DNA of 64,000 bases from Mytilus californianus (taxonomy: Eukaryota > Mollusca > Bivalvia > Mytilida > Mytilidae). The stretch covers positions 75,545,955-75,609,954 of the forward strand of contig NW_026262581.1 in the NCBI RefSeq assembly GCF_021869535.1, in the 5' to 3' direction. The notes below the pieces were generated by a model, which worked only from the letters and a program-made list of their open reading frames with translations, was not told the origin of the DNA and made no database searches. Of the stretch, positions 11,101-23,369 are shown piece by piece (position 1 is the stretch's first letter; the number at the start of each line of letters is the position of its first letter). The position numbers and the translations under genes were made by a program.

Positions 11101-12175
11101 GCAATTATAGAATTTCTATGTCGTTTGCTTTTGCTAACTTTATACGTAATGTTTATATACATGTATGTTACATTAAGTTAATAGGAAAGTGTTGAGTAAG
11201 CAGTATGTGCTTTTCAATTCCGAAAATGGATTAATGGTGTCCAGTCGGTCTCCCGTGTTAGATGACAAAACACTTTTTTGTTATATGAAATTTCAGTCTA
11301 TTCAGAAATATCACGATTTAGCAACTGTATTATATTGATAACAATCAAATTGTTTGATTCCTGTTTTGTGTAGGCGTTATATTGTAGATTAAATTAAACA
11401 TAAAAAGTACTTTTATGAAATCCGTTAGTTTTTAACATAACAAAATTTAAATGTGGGCTTGATTAAAATAAGATTAAGTTGTACTTGTTTTCGATTCAAT
11501 ACTTTTATTTTACCCTTTAAACAAAATATTTAAACTAAAATAATTCAAAGATCAAATTGCTTTTCACCAGAAAACAATTTCGTCAATTCAATGTTTATTT
11601 AAGATATTGTTTATTCGCTTCATTAATTGATGGTCAAACTTTAATAGTTCTGGAAATTTATAAGCTTGTAAAATAATGTTGAATTCAAACTCAAATGCAA
11701 AATCTTGACTCTTTTTCATTCAAACAAAAACAGATTTTAACAGATTTTAGTGCATAGCTAAGAACCTGTTTTACAGGTTCAAATGTAGAGTTTAGACGTT
11801 TAGAAACAACTTAACTTATTACGAATTTCGTTCTAATATTATTGTACTGTCTAATATACCGGATAGCAGGACACTTCCAGCGGATTTGATAAAATGCTGA
11901 CTAACATTATGATATGATTCCAAACAGACATAAAGTTTTGGGAGCCAAAAAATATAACATTTGACAGCGTAAATATCCCAGGGGTACACATAGAATAGGC
12001 AAAAGCAGTCAAAGGAAAATTTTGCTTCAGTTGCAAGCTAAATTTTATCGCAAATATATATACAATAATGTTATGAATTAACAAGATATTTACATTATAG
12101 TACGGATTTATATCTATTTGGATTTGAAGTTGTAAAATTTTGAAATCATTTTAAATTACGGAACGGCTTTTCCTT
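11101..12175. other. Unassigned intergenic DNA
   Basis: AT-rich sequence with no recognisable gene or repeat. The minus-strand ORF at 11851-12084 has no domain or splice context. Confidence 0.45.
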
Positions 12176-12480
12176 ATATAGATATAGGAAGATGTGGTAT
12201 GAGTGCTAATGAAACAACTCTCCATCCAAGTTACAATTTATTAAAGTAAACCATTATAGGTCAAGGTACGGCCTTCAACACGGAGCATTGGCTCACACCG
12301 AACAGCAAGCTATAAAGAGCCTCAAAAAATTACTAGTGTAAAACCATTCAAACGGAAAAACCAACGGTCTAATTTATATAAAAACGAGAAACGAGAAACA
12401 CGTATGAACTACATAAACAGACGACAACCACTGTAATCAGATTCCTGACTTAGGACAGGTGCAAACATTTGTGCATATAT
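12176..12480 (-). mobile_element. Interspersed retroposon-like mussel repeat (family M3), longer copy
   Basis: It begins TATAGATATAGGAAGATGTG and continues past the point where the copy at 41562-41742 stops. Read on minus, both copies end in the same short TA-rich tail, and the 41.6-kb copy is truncated at the other end. Head-variable, tail-fixed copies suggest a retroposon on the minus strand. The family encodes nothing visible here. Confidence 0.6.
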
Positions 12481-12639
12481 AGCTCTGAATCCTTGTTCCG
12501 GTTTGGCCTTTCTTCTGGTCCTTTTTGGTCTAATCAACTCTTCAACGTTTGTATTAGGTTTTGGACTTTCAAATCTTTTGGTGTCGAGTATCTCAAGAGA
12601 TTTTAAATGTTGAAATTAGCATCTGATGCAATACAATTG

Positions 12640-12780
12640 ATACCGTGAATGTTATAACTACAACTGGTTCGATACCTCTGCTGGTGAACTGATAGTCACT
12701 GGGGGTATCATAACCCCAGTAGCCAGTACTTTGGTACTGGCATGAATATACGGATATTGTTCTATTTAAATTTGATGTTA
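12640..12780 (+). repeat. Diverged copy of the CTGGGTCGATATCACTGC repeat
   Basis: ACTGGTTCGATACCTCTGC and CACTGGGGGTATCATAACCC match the middle of the repeats at 5300 and 6247. The string GGTTCGATACC resembles a tRNA B box, but there is no A box or tRNA fold around it. Confidence 0.6.
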
Positions 12781-13239
12781 TAAAATTTCAAAATCATCTT
12801 AAATAAAGGATTGTATCTCTCTCATGCATAGCTCTGATTCCTTGTCCAGTTGGTCATTATAAGATCTTATAAGATTGACTGCAATTTCAAAAAGTTGGTT
12901 TTCAATAGGTTTCATAGACTTTTAAAAATCAAAATGTATTTAGAATAAGGTGGACGCTTAAACCATTGTGACAGGAAATGAATGACAAAAGTAAAAAGTT
13001 AGTTTTTAAATGAGGCCATTCGTGGATAAGACCATGAAGAAAATCAATCAAAAAAAATCTAATTGAATTAAATGAACCAAGTAAACAGTTGACTATGACT
13101 TTTCGATATTCCAGCGATTGATTTAGAAACCGTTGATTCTAGAAAGATAGAAGCTCTAAAGAGCCTGTGCCTTTTCATCATTTAAGAAAATGTTAAACTC
13201 ATGACTTAGATATCTTTTTTTGTTGATCTTGTCTTGGTG

Positions 13240-14226
13240 CTCATGTTTCTGTTTACAGTTTTCGTTACCTACTATAGTTCTGATGAAAAATGCAAAATAA
13301 AAGGGTAAAAATCGTCATTTAGGGGCATTTAGGGAGTCAACCGATGATTTCAGACACTTGATGTTTTTAAGTGTTGTCTTTCTGATAACTTTCCCCTTTT
13401 TAATGCCTCTTTTTTAATACGGTTTCAAGATAATAAGGAAAAACGCAAAACAAAAGGGTAATACTCGTCATTTAGGCCCAATTATTCATAAAAGGAATCG
13501 ACCAACGAATTATAGTTTTCAAAATAGTAGGCAAAATACGCAAAAAAAATGGTAAAACTCATCGTCATTTGAGGGCAATTACTCCTATAAGTAGTCAATC
13601 TACAATTTCGGAAATAAGGACTGATTTGTAGATCTTGTCTTGTTGTTCATTTTTGCTTCTGGAAGTTCCTATCGAACTATTATAGTTTTCAAGATAATAG
13701 GCAAAACTGCATAAAAATTGGAAAATCATCATTAAAGGGCAATAACTCATACAAGGAGATTACTGATTATTTATTTTGTTTAAAGTTTCCTTCTATCTAT
13801 TATAGTTTTCAAGATAATAGGCAAATTTGAAACAAATTGGGAAAAATCGTTAAAAAGGACAATAACTCCTATAAGAAGTCGTCTGACAGTTTTGGTGTAA
13901 AGTGACAGTGGGTAGATCTGAACATTCTGCCCATGTCAGATTTTTTCTATCTAATGTGGTTTTCAAGATAATACACAAAACTGGCATTTTACCCTTAAGT
14001 TATAGTTTTAGCCATGTCGACCATGTTAGTTGGTAGGTGGGATCATCGGATACCATTTTTAAACTAGATACATCAATAATGATTGTGGCCAACTTTGGTT
14101 TAAGTTTTGCCCTTTAGTTTCAGAAGAGAAGATGTTTGTTAAAGTTAAAGTACGGACGACGGACGACGATGGACGCCAAGTGATGAGAATAGCTCACGTT
14201 GCCCATTTGGCCTAATGAGCTAAAAA
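13240..14226. repeat. Bivalve-type degenerate repeat block ending in a GGACGACGGACG motif
   Basis: The phrase TTTTCAAGATAATAGGCAAA recurs in variants near 13430, 13520, 13690, 13811 and 13964, each followed by AATTGG and GGGCAATAACTC-type blocks. The block ends with ACGGACGACGATGGACGCCA and AGTGATGAGAATAGCTCACG, a tail I recall from many bivalve repeats. Non-coding. Confidence 0.65.
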
Positions 14227-15056
14227 GAAAAAAATCATGGGGTCTTCCAAAAAAAAAAAGACAAATAACCTATCAAAGAATACAAAAAGCTTTACGTAGA
14301 AAAAAAAAAACTCAAACAGTATTTTAAACCAGTTACAAAGAATGTATAAGACAGAGGAGATAACTCTAAGATACATCCAACTTTACTGTGGACAGCACGA
14401 TATGTAGACCTTTTCGCACCGAAGTTTATATTACGTTTACAAATACTTTATATAGTTCTACCATGCTTCAACTTCAATACGGATTGATTTGATCATTATG
14501 CTTACGAAGCAGCATATGATCACATATGCCTTTATATTTAAACTATTTATTATCCGTTGGGATATTGTGACAGGGCAAACGTGCACATTATGTTTATAGA
14601 ACTTTAGTGAAAATGTTTTAATCAATAATAAATTTTTATGAAAAAATATTAGAATACTACTACATGTTATTTACTCTTTAGGGGTAATTTCATATCGAAT
14701 AGTATTGATATGTGACGCCTTTTTGCGTTATAAGTAAATAATATGTATCGAACTATTTCCATAAAGACGGAAATTTGTTTTAATTTAAAATAACATTTTT
14801 GACAAATAAAAGATAAGTACAGCTTTACATAGTTCTAAAGCCTTTCTTGCGTGAAAATAGTCAATATTCAGTCATTTAAATGGGCGCTTATTCAGCCCGA
14901 AACCCAAAGTGACATATTTAGTTATATCAAGTGGATAGAGGCCCGTTCAAGGGTTTCAGTTATATAAATCTTTCTAATAAGCCTGTATTGGACCTCACAC
15001 GAAAACAAAGTCACAAGAATTGTGTATTTTTGTTATTGCTTTTAATATGAAGTGAC
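14227..15056. other. Unassigned intergenic DNA
   Basis: Poly-A tracts and AT-rich sequence. No supportable gene or repeat. Confidence 0.4.
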
Positions 15057-15222
15057 CTTTTAAGAAATGAATGCTTCTTTTTGTAATTTTATGGGGGTGT
15101 AAAAGTGTTGACCGAAGCACATTTTGTATGAAGCGCTTCCGCGCTTCATTCTAAAAATGTGTGGACGATTAACACTTTTACAATTCTATCAAATTACTAA
15201 AAGAAGCATTCATTTCTTAAAA
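15057..15222. mobile_element. Long fold-back element with arms of about 75 bp
   Basis: TTTTAAGAAATGAATGCTTC at 15057 is mirrored by its reverse complement ending at 15222. Inner segments (GTGTAAAAGTGTTGACC, GAAGCACATTTTGTATGAAG) pair imperfectly with the other side, and the centre is GAAGCGCTTCCGCGCTTC. The whole 166 bp can fold into one hairpin. A half-copy of the inner arm (GCGCTTCATACAAAATGTGC) lies near 28890. Confidence 0.7.
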
Positions 15223-15687
15223 TTACATTTTTGTGCTAAGACCATGAAAAAAAAAGATTTATCAAGTTTTTCTTTTATTTACCTGTGCATGCGCGATTGT
15301 TGTTAGCCAATCAAACTAACGCATTCTCGTGAAACATACATGTAATGTAATTATTAGATAATAAACCAGTCAATTGCTACCATTGTTTAATAGTCGCATT
15401 AGTCGGTCATTGATTGATCACGCATACAATATCAGTCCATTATACCATTATCCTTCAACGACCAAACAAATACGCAAAAATAAAGCTTTATACACACTAT
15501 ACAGTTGAATGCAAACGATTATATACAAGGTCGGTATGCAAAAGCACTACACTAAATACATTAAAACAAAATGACAGCAACGATGGTACCAAACAAGTAC
15601 AACATTAATTACTGTATCCGATACTTCCCTTTAAACTTTATATACATTTCAACAGTCCTTGTAACAACGGGGTCGACATGCAAATTA

Positions 15688-15846
15688 AAACTGAGAATGG
15701 AAACGGGGAATGTGTCAAAGAGACAACAACTCGATCAAAGAGCAGAAAACAGCCCAAGGCCACTAATGAGTCTTCAACACAGCGAGAAAATCCCGCACCC
15801 GGAGGTGGGCTTCAGCTGCTAAACAATAATGTATACTAGTTCAGCA
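15688..15846 (-). mobile_element. 5'-truncated retroelement 3' end (family M1), about 159 bp
   Basis: The minus strand ends at the shared M1 terminus (plus-strand reading CTGAGAATGGAAACGGGGAA). It contains the M1 blocks GAGAAAATCCCGCACCCGGA and GTATACTAGTTCAG, then stops matching the longer copies at about 15846. Confidence 0.85.
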
Positions 15847-15966
15847 ATTGATGAAAAAAAACTTAATGTGATATATCTTATTTTGAATTTATTTGTTTTA
15901 TAGAGCTGACTTCTCATTCCATTGCATTGAGACTGCACATTTGTGTTGACGAAAGTATATGTAATA

Positions 15967-16066
15967 GTTATACACCGAGGGATAGGTGTGTCTGGATAAG
16001 AAACCCCGTCGGCCGGAGGCCGGAGGGGTTTCTTATCCAGACACGCCGTATCCCGAGGTGTATAAC
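15967..16066. mobile_element. 100-bp near-perfect fold-back
   Basis: Left arm 15967-16007 (GTTATACACCGAGGGATAGG, ending AAGAAACCCC) pairs with 16025-16066 (GGGGTTTCTTATCCAGACAC, ending GTGTATAAC) with only a few mismatches. The 17-bp loop is GC-rich (GTCGGCCGGAGGCCGGA). Non-coding. Confidence 0.8.
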
Positions 16067-16545
16067 TAACTCACACCCCATTCTAAACCCTATATTTGTT
16101 AACATTGATTATTAAATGAAAAAAAAAAAAACTGATAGCATATTTATTGACAATATCAAACCATGATTTATAAGAATTTTTTTTTATTACATGAAACCCC
16201 ACTAGTAACCTTTCTTAGGGTATCTTTGTTCAAACTTTGACAAGTGATTATATTTTACAAATGTCAAAGTTGTTTTGCATATTCCCGTTAAATCCATGTG
16301 CTCAAATGGATCAGCGTGTCAAGGTTGACCGTTTCGTGTATTCTTATTACAAACAAAAAATACATCAGGCTCCTTGTATGCAGTTGTCAATATGGACGGG
16401 TTTAAGACGGACGACATTTTGTGGCGAGCGTTGGATTTGGTAGAAGAGACTTAAGATAAAGGCAATATTATAACCCAACGTTCTTACCTTTATCAGTGTA
16501 ATAAAGGTAATCATAACTGTATTTTTATATCTTACGGTTTTATAA

Positions 16546-16848
16546 CCCCCCCCCCCCCCTCTTCTCGAGAATAAACAAACATTCATATTCGGACATACTA
16601 AGGGATAGATGTGACCCGACTACCAGACACGCTCAACATTCAAAGATACAGATTTAATATTTAGGAACTCCCTTTGGGGGGGGGGGGGGCAAACTGGGGC
16701 TGATCCAGCTGGGGGTTCCCAACTCAAGAGAAAAAAAGGGGGGGGGGGTCCAACCATTCGAATGCATTGATCTTTTAAATAAAAGTCGGGCCCAAACCGC
16801 GGAACCCCCACCCCCAGATCGGCCAATGGGTAACCGAGGGGGGGGGGG
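16546..16848. repeat. Cluster of homopolymer C and G runs
   Basis: Runs of 14 C (16546-16559), 14 G (16676-16689), 11 G (16738-16748) and 11 G (16838-16848) within 300 bp, with further GGGG and CCCCC tracts between. Such runs can form quadruplexes and are prone to consensus error. ORFs here depend on run length and should not be trusted. Confidence 0.85.
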
Positions 16849-17098
16849 TCCCGGGAGTTGAAATCCCCATTTTTTTAAAGACTAATGCTTCAGAATAGAG
16901 ACATATGACTGGGATAAAAAAAAATTACCTTCAAGCAAAGGAGTATTTAAAGGATTATTTTTGTATTCAAAATAGATGCTTAATTTTTTTTTCGCTATTG
17001 GAATTTCCTAAAATGTGTTTTTTTAATATCTTGAAACAATTTGTAGTGAACACTATTAGTAATTTCTTATGTTCATGCTATTTAAAAAATTATCAATT

Positions 17099-17212
17099 TC
17101 TATTGTTACGAATAATAATGGACTTTGTTTGCGGGATGTAGAAGCAGGGGTTTCCAGAAACCCCGCTCGTCACACCCTGTGGTCGAAATCTTTTGTTATT
17201 CGTAACAATAGA
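17099..17212. mobile_element. Fold-back with 17-bp perfect arms and a palindromic centre
   Basis: TCTATTGTTACGAATAA at 17099-17115 is perfectly inverted near 17196-17212. The interior carries GGGGTTTCCAGAAACCCC. Size and layout resemble the fold-backs at 7405 and 15967. Confidence 0.7.
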
Positions 17213-17496
17213 TCTATTCAATTTACACTTGTTTCAGAAATAGAAACTATGAAGTATAACAATAGAACTGGGGTGTAAATTTACCATCCAGTTATAGTCT
17301 CACTATAGATTTTACCAACATGTATAAATGTACAATGGTAAGGCAAGTGAGTAATACTTAGATAACGGAGGACGGAAGAATTTACCTATGTATGTCACAA
17401 TTATATTTTTATCAAGGTAACGTTTATTTTCTTCCGGAAACGGAATGGAAATTTTCTATAAAGGAGGAAGTACTTGAATCGAGGAACAGGTTTCTA

Positions 17497-17690
17497 TTTA
17501 TCTATTTATTTATTTATTCATTCATTCATTCATTCATTCATTCATTCATTCATTCATTCATTCTTTCATTCATTCATTCATTCATTCATTCATTCATTCA
17601 TTCATTCATTCATTCATTCATTCATTCATTCATTCATTCATTCATTTGTTCGTTCGTTCACTCACTCACTCACTCACTCTTTCGTTCATT
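17497..17690. repeat. (ATTC)n tetranucleotide microsatellite with flanking variants
   Basis: It opens as TTTA units, continues as about 35 ATTC units, then turns into GTTC and CTCA units. Translation in two frames gives artificial FIHSFIHS repeats, which explains the ORFs at 17392-17787 and 17474-17731. Confidence 0.95.
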
Positions 17691-17699
17691 CATACATAA

Positions 17700-19900
17700 T
17701 TTTATGCAACACCAAGTTAGAAAGAGTTTAGATATGAAAGTCGTAAAAATATACAAAAGATACAACGCACAAAATACATTCAAATGATGTACTAGTATTT
17801 TAAAAAGAATTTAAACAAAGGTAAGGAAACATGATTAATAACAAAACATTTGAAAAATTTACTGTTTGCATTGCCGTATATATTAACCTATATCTTTGTA
17901 TACACAAGTAAACCACTGGCACAGAAAGCTTTATAATACAATGTATCATATTTCAAGCACCCATAAATATAATTATTCTGGTAGTTTATTTTCTTACCGT
18001 ACATTAAACAGTGTATAATACGACATACATATATCTTTTCTTGGTGATATTCTTTTCAAAATGAATGAACTACAAAACGAATCAAAAAAGTATGTACATA
18101 TTTTGGCCAAGATATAGTGAATGCCATAGCTTTATAATGACTCCAGTAGTAGCCTGGTCTTTTAATCCCGATTTCTAAATTATGTGCCGGTGTCCTATGG
18201 CTATTTTCCCCAAGCCAATCTTTTCGGGAGGTTGGGGTGGGGGCTGGATCGATCCATGATCCCAGTTTTCCCCCTCAGCGTAAAGGAAAATAGTGCCGGA
18301 ACGGAAATAATTGATCACTGTACGGAGTTTGGATATGCCCTTGGATATGATTTCTTTACATCTTTTTCGAGACCGCCCAGATATGACTGCTTTTTATAGG
18401 AGGGTCCCATCTCATTGAATGTACTGAAATCAATTGATGTTTGCGTGTTGCATTGGGTAATTTTGTGCTTTCTTCGTACCATGGCCCCATATCCGTTCCA
18501 TTTCACATTTCACCCGCAATAGAATGGAATTGAAAATCTGCGTAACATGACTGAATGACGACATGAAATATAAGTGCGGTTTTCATGTCAGCCATACGAA
18601 TAGGTCTGATTGTAGACAGTAAATATATGAATGTATTTTTTCGAATACAACCGTACATCCACTCCCTGACCCTAGACCTTTTAAGTGAAACGCGTGTCGA
18701 CAAAACCAACACAGTTTCTACCAAATATTACTTCTATGCAACTCAAGCCGAAAAAACAGATTATTTCAGCATTCCAGAGATCAATCATTTCTAAAGAAAA
18801 TATATGCAATAAATGGTAGTGCAATTTTGATGGTTATACCTTGTGGGAATATATGGGTATGGGGAAAAGTAGCTATACATATTGCCAACTTTCTGCGGGG
18901 GGAAGAATGGTAATTATCAAAAATTTCCCCGGGGGAAAAATGAAATCTTGCCAGTTTTCCCCAGGAGGAAAATATGGCATGGGGAAAAATTTGGCTATAA
19001 AACACCGTATTTGATTACCAAGTTCAAGCTAGTTTTCATCTTGTTGGTAGCTTGGCTGTACAGGTTTTTTTCATATTGTGTGTTATACTTCTACGGTATA
19101 TGGTCTAAATAGGCACAAGAGGGTGTGTGTTGAATGCAGGTTAACTGATTTTACCCAGTCACATGATGTGCCTTTATAAAGAAAAAAAAAAAGAAAAGGG
19201 ATCGGATATCAAGTGGTAAATAAAAATGACAATAACTAAAATAAAAACAGATGACAGGCAATACCATAGTTTAAAAAAGCTACGAAAGGACAAACAAAAG
19301 TCCGCACACAAAACTTAAGACTGAGCAATACTCATGTGCCCCGTAAGGGTCAGAAGTTTCTGCTTCCCTAGTGACACCGCCGTGTAATTCCGTTTTGAAT
19401 TCATTGATGATTCTTATCCAGTGATTAGGCATCTAACAACTCCGGGTCGATAAATGTATCTTACAGTATTATTTGCCCTTCAAAAAACAAGATATTTGTT
19501 GGCCATTCCTTTATTATGAAACAAAGTTGGACTAATTCTTTCAATTTATCTTAAGAATGAAAACAACTACTTGTGTAAAGGGAATTTTTAAATGTTTTAT
19601 ACTATTTTACGAGAGACTTAGATTGTGTGTACTGAAACAGATATTTGGAATTCTCAAGTAGCCACATTTTATTCACACCGTCCCTAGAGTATAGCTAGTT
19701 TCACATAAAATTCGAAGCCCAGGTTTAATTGTTGATACAATAGATGTTAAAAATTCGGAAAGATGATTCGGAAACAATTTGCCAGACTAAGTATTATAAA
19801 GTTTTTTGTAAGGACACTTATGTAATTTGGGTATTCTGTCAGGTTATATTATCTGGAACATGTGTTTTTCGTTGTTGCTTTTCTTTATTTGCATGTCTAT
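17700..19900. other. Unassigned intergenic DNA
   Basis: No gene is recognised. Around 18890-18985 the motif GGGGAAAA alternates with TTTTCCCC, a loose short-period repeat. ORFs at 18184-18399, 18503-18724 and 18882-19112 have no domain, splice or homology support. Confidence 0.4.
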
Positions 19901-21694
19901 TTCTTCTGAGAAGTCGGATGTTGGTAGTTGGTTCTTTTGAGAAGTTGGATATTGGTGGTTGGTTCTTCTGGAAAGTCGGATGTCGATGGTTGATTCTTTT
20001 AAAAAGTCGGATGTCGATGGTTGATTCTTTTGAGAAGTCGGATGTCGGTGGCTGATTCTTTTGAGAAGTCTGATTTTCGTGGTTGATTCTTCTGAGAAGT
20101 CGAATATCGGTGGTTGATTCTTCTGAGAAGTCGAATATCGGTGGTTGGTTCCTCTGAGAAGTCGGATGTTGGTGGTTGATTCTTCTGAGAAGTCGGATGT
20201 TGGTGGTTGATTCTTCTGAGAAGTCGAATGTTGGTGGTTGATTCTTCTGAGAAGTTGGATATTGGTGGTTGATTCTTTTGATAAGTCGGATGTTGATGGT
20301 TGATTCTTCTGAGAAGTTGGATATTGGTGGTTGATTCTTCTGAGAAGACGGATGTTGATATTTGATTCTTCTAAGAAGTCGAATATGTGTGGTTGGTTCT
20401 TCTGAGAAGTCGGATGTTGGTTGTAGGATCTTCTGAGAAGTCGGATGTTGGTTGTAGGATCTTCTAAAAGTCGGATGTTGATGGTTGATTCTTCTAAGAA
20501 GTCGGATTTTGATGGTTGATTCTTCTGAGAAGTCGGATGTTGGTGGTTGATTCTTCTGAGAAGTCGAATGTTGGTTGTAGGATCTTCTGAGAAGTCGGAT
20601 GTTGGTTGTAGGATCTTCTGAGAAGTCGGATGTTGGTTGTAGGATCTTCTGAGAAATCTGATGTTGATGGTTGATTCTTCTAAGAAGTCGACTGTTGGTT
20701 GTAGGATCTTCTGAGAAGACGATTGTTGGTTGTAGGATCTTCTAAGAAGTCGGATGTTGATGGTTAATTCTTCTAAAAAGTCGGATGTTGATTGTTGATT
20801 CTTCTAAGAAGTCGGATGTTGATGGTTGATTCTTCTGAGAAGTCGGATGTTGGTGGTTGATTTTTCTGAGAAGTCGGATGTTGGTGGTTGATTCTTCTGA
20901 AAAGTCGAATGTTGGTTGTAGGATCTTCTGAGAAGTCGGATGTTGGTTGTAGGATCTTCTGAGAAGTCGAATGTTGGTTGTAGGATCTTCTGAGAAGTCG
21001 GATGTTGATGGTTGATTCTTCTAAGAAGTCGGATTTTGATGGTTGATTCTTCTGAGACGTCGACTGTTGGTTGTAGGATCTTCTGAGAAGTCGAATGTTG
21101 GTTGTAGGATCTTCTAAGAAGTCGGATGTTGATGGTTAATTCTTCTTAGAAGTCGGATGTTGATGGTTGATTCTTCTGAGAAGCCGAATGTATGTGGTTG
21201 ATTCCCTGAGAAGTCGGATGTTGATGGTTGATTCTTCTAAGAAGTCGGATGTTGGTGGTTGATTCCCTGAGAAGTCGGATGTTGGTGGTTGATTCTTCTG
21301 AGAAGTCGGATGTTGGTGGTTGATTCTTCTGAGAAGTCGGATGTTGATGATTGATTCTTTTAAGAAGTCGGATGTTGATGGTTGATTCTTCTGAGAAGTC
21401 GGATGTCGATGGTTGATTGTTTTGAAAAGCCGGATGTCGATGATTGATTCTTTTGAGAAGTCGGATGTTGGTGGTTGATTTTTCTGAGAAGTCGGATGTT
21501 GGTGGTTGATTCTTCTGAGAAGTCGGATGTTGATGGTTGATTCTTCTAAGAAGTCGGATGTTGATGGTTGATACTTCTGAGAAGTCGGATGTTGATGGTT
21601 GAATCTTCTAAGAAGTCGGGTTTTGGTGGTTGATTCTTCTGAGAAGTCGGATGTTGGTGGTTGGTTCTTTTAGAAGTCGGATGTCGGTGGTTGA
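19901..21694. repeat. 31-bp minisatellite, about 58 copies
   Basis: The unit is roughly TTCTTCTGAGAAGTCGGATG then TTGGTGGTTGA. A second unit type replaces GGTTGATTC with GTTGTAGGATC and clusters between 20410 and 21120. Each unit carries the near-palindrome CTTCTGAGAAG. Because 31 is not a multiple of three, reading frames rotate, and the ORFs at 19744-20055 and 21546-21779 are incidental. Confidence 0.95.
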
Positions 21695-22349
21695 TATGTT
21701 CTTGATAAGGTCTTTTGTACTGTTCAACATTTTTAGTAAACTTTAGTAGTTCTATCTTGTTAGTGTTATATATAACCAATAAGGTTTGTTAACATCTGCA
21801 TCATTGATCATTATTTAATCATTTAACAAATAAGATCTATAAATAAAATTTGAAAATATTGCAATTGGATACAAAAGTTTATTTACATATTTAAAAACAT
21901 TTTGTTTTGCCACACGACATAAAGCTGTCGGATATCATAGGGAGATATTATATCCATTTGAACTACAAAGAAGCAATTTTCATTCAATAAAGGATTAAGG
22001 AATTTCCAACTGTACTATGAGGTTATCAACATTTACATAAAGATGTCATACATTGGACAAACCTTTTCGTAAATTGTGTGTATCACAAATAATGGAAGGT
22101 TACAATGTAAGCATGATTTCACTTGAAGGAATCTTAATAGAAAATACTATTTTACAGGTATTTTCAGTCGATAATATTTATCAAAAACAAGTTTAGGAAT
22201 AGTCACTTTTAACATATTAACAGAAACAATCTGTCTTTTCTCCTAGATAAGTTAGAAAAACAGACACTACTAGTATATTGTGCACAATGACGGAAGTAAC
22301 AACGTTCCATAATGTCACAATATGGAACGCCAAAACTGTCTTGTTATGC

Positions 22350-23355
22350 CCATTTTCATTATATGATGTGCATTTACCTTTATATGATGTGCACTTGTCA
22401 TTATATGATGTGCAAACACCTTTATATGATGTGCAAATATCCTTATATTATGTACAAATATCCTTATATGATGTGCAAACATCAATATGTGATGTGCAAA
22501 CATCAATATGTGATGTGCAAACATACTTATATGATGTGCATATATACTTATATGATTTGCAAACATACTTATATGATGTGCATATATACTTATATGATTT
22601 GCAAATATACTTATATGATGTGCAAATGTACTTATATGATGTGCAACCATTCTTATATGATGTGCAAATGTACTTATATGATGTGCAAATATCCTTATAT
22701 GATGTGCAAACATACTTATATGATGTGCATATATACTTATATGATGTGCATATATACTTATATGATGTGCAAATGTACTTATATGATGTGCAAATATACT
22801 TATATTATGTGCAAATGTACTTATATGATGTGCAACCATTCTTATATGATGTGCAAATGTACTTATATAATGTGCAAATATCCTTATATGATGTGCAAAC
22901 ATACTTATATGATGTGCAAAAACATACTTATATGATGTGCAAATATACTTATAGTATGTGCAAATGTACTTATATGATGTGCAAATGTACTTATATGATG
23001 TGCAACCATTCTTATATGATGTGCAAATATACTTATATGATGTGCAAATATACTTATATTATGTGCAAATGTACTTATATGATGTGCAACCATTCTTATA
23101 TGATGTGCAAATGTACTTATATGATGTGCAAATATCCTTATATGATGTGCAAACATACTTATATGATGTCCAAATATACTTATATGATGTGCAAATGTAC
23201 TTATATGATGTGCAAATGTACTTATATGATGTGCAACCATTCTTATATGAGGTGCAAATGTACTTATATGATGTGCAAATATCCTTATATGATGTGCAAA
23301 TATACTTATATGATGTGCAAATATACTTATATTATGTGCAAATGTACTTATATGA
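22350..23355. repeat. 21-bp minisatellite, about 48 copies, open in four of six frames
   Basis: The unit is CTTATATGATGTGCAAATGT plus A. The last six bases vary (AATGTA, AATATA, AATATC, AACATA, CCATTC, ATATATA-type), and the same order of variants recurs. Since 21 is divisible by three, stop-free translation follows automatically: LYDVQMY and YMMCKCT on plus, FAHHIST and YICTSYK on minus. The 366-codon ORF at 22278-23378 switches between plus-strand readings because of a 2-base insertion near 22918. I do not treat it as a gene. Confidence 0.95.
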
Positions 23356-23369
23356 GGCCAGTTCTTCAT

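Noticed and set aside
12660-12680. tRNA-type B box suggesting a SINE head
   Set aside because: Only the 11-base B-box-like string is present; no A box at the right distance and no cloverleaf.
17392-17787. 131-codon ORF with FIHS repeats
   Set aside because: Translation of an ATTC microsatellite; no non-repeat domain.
22350-23355. CRISPR-like array of short repeats
   Set aside because: Units are contiguous with 6-base variable ends and no spacers. The genome is eukaryotic.
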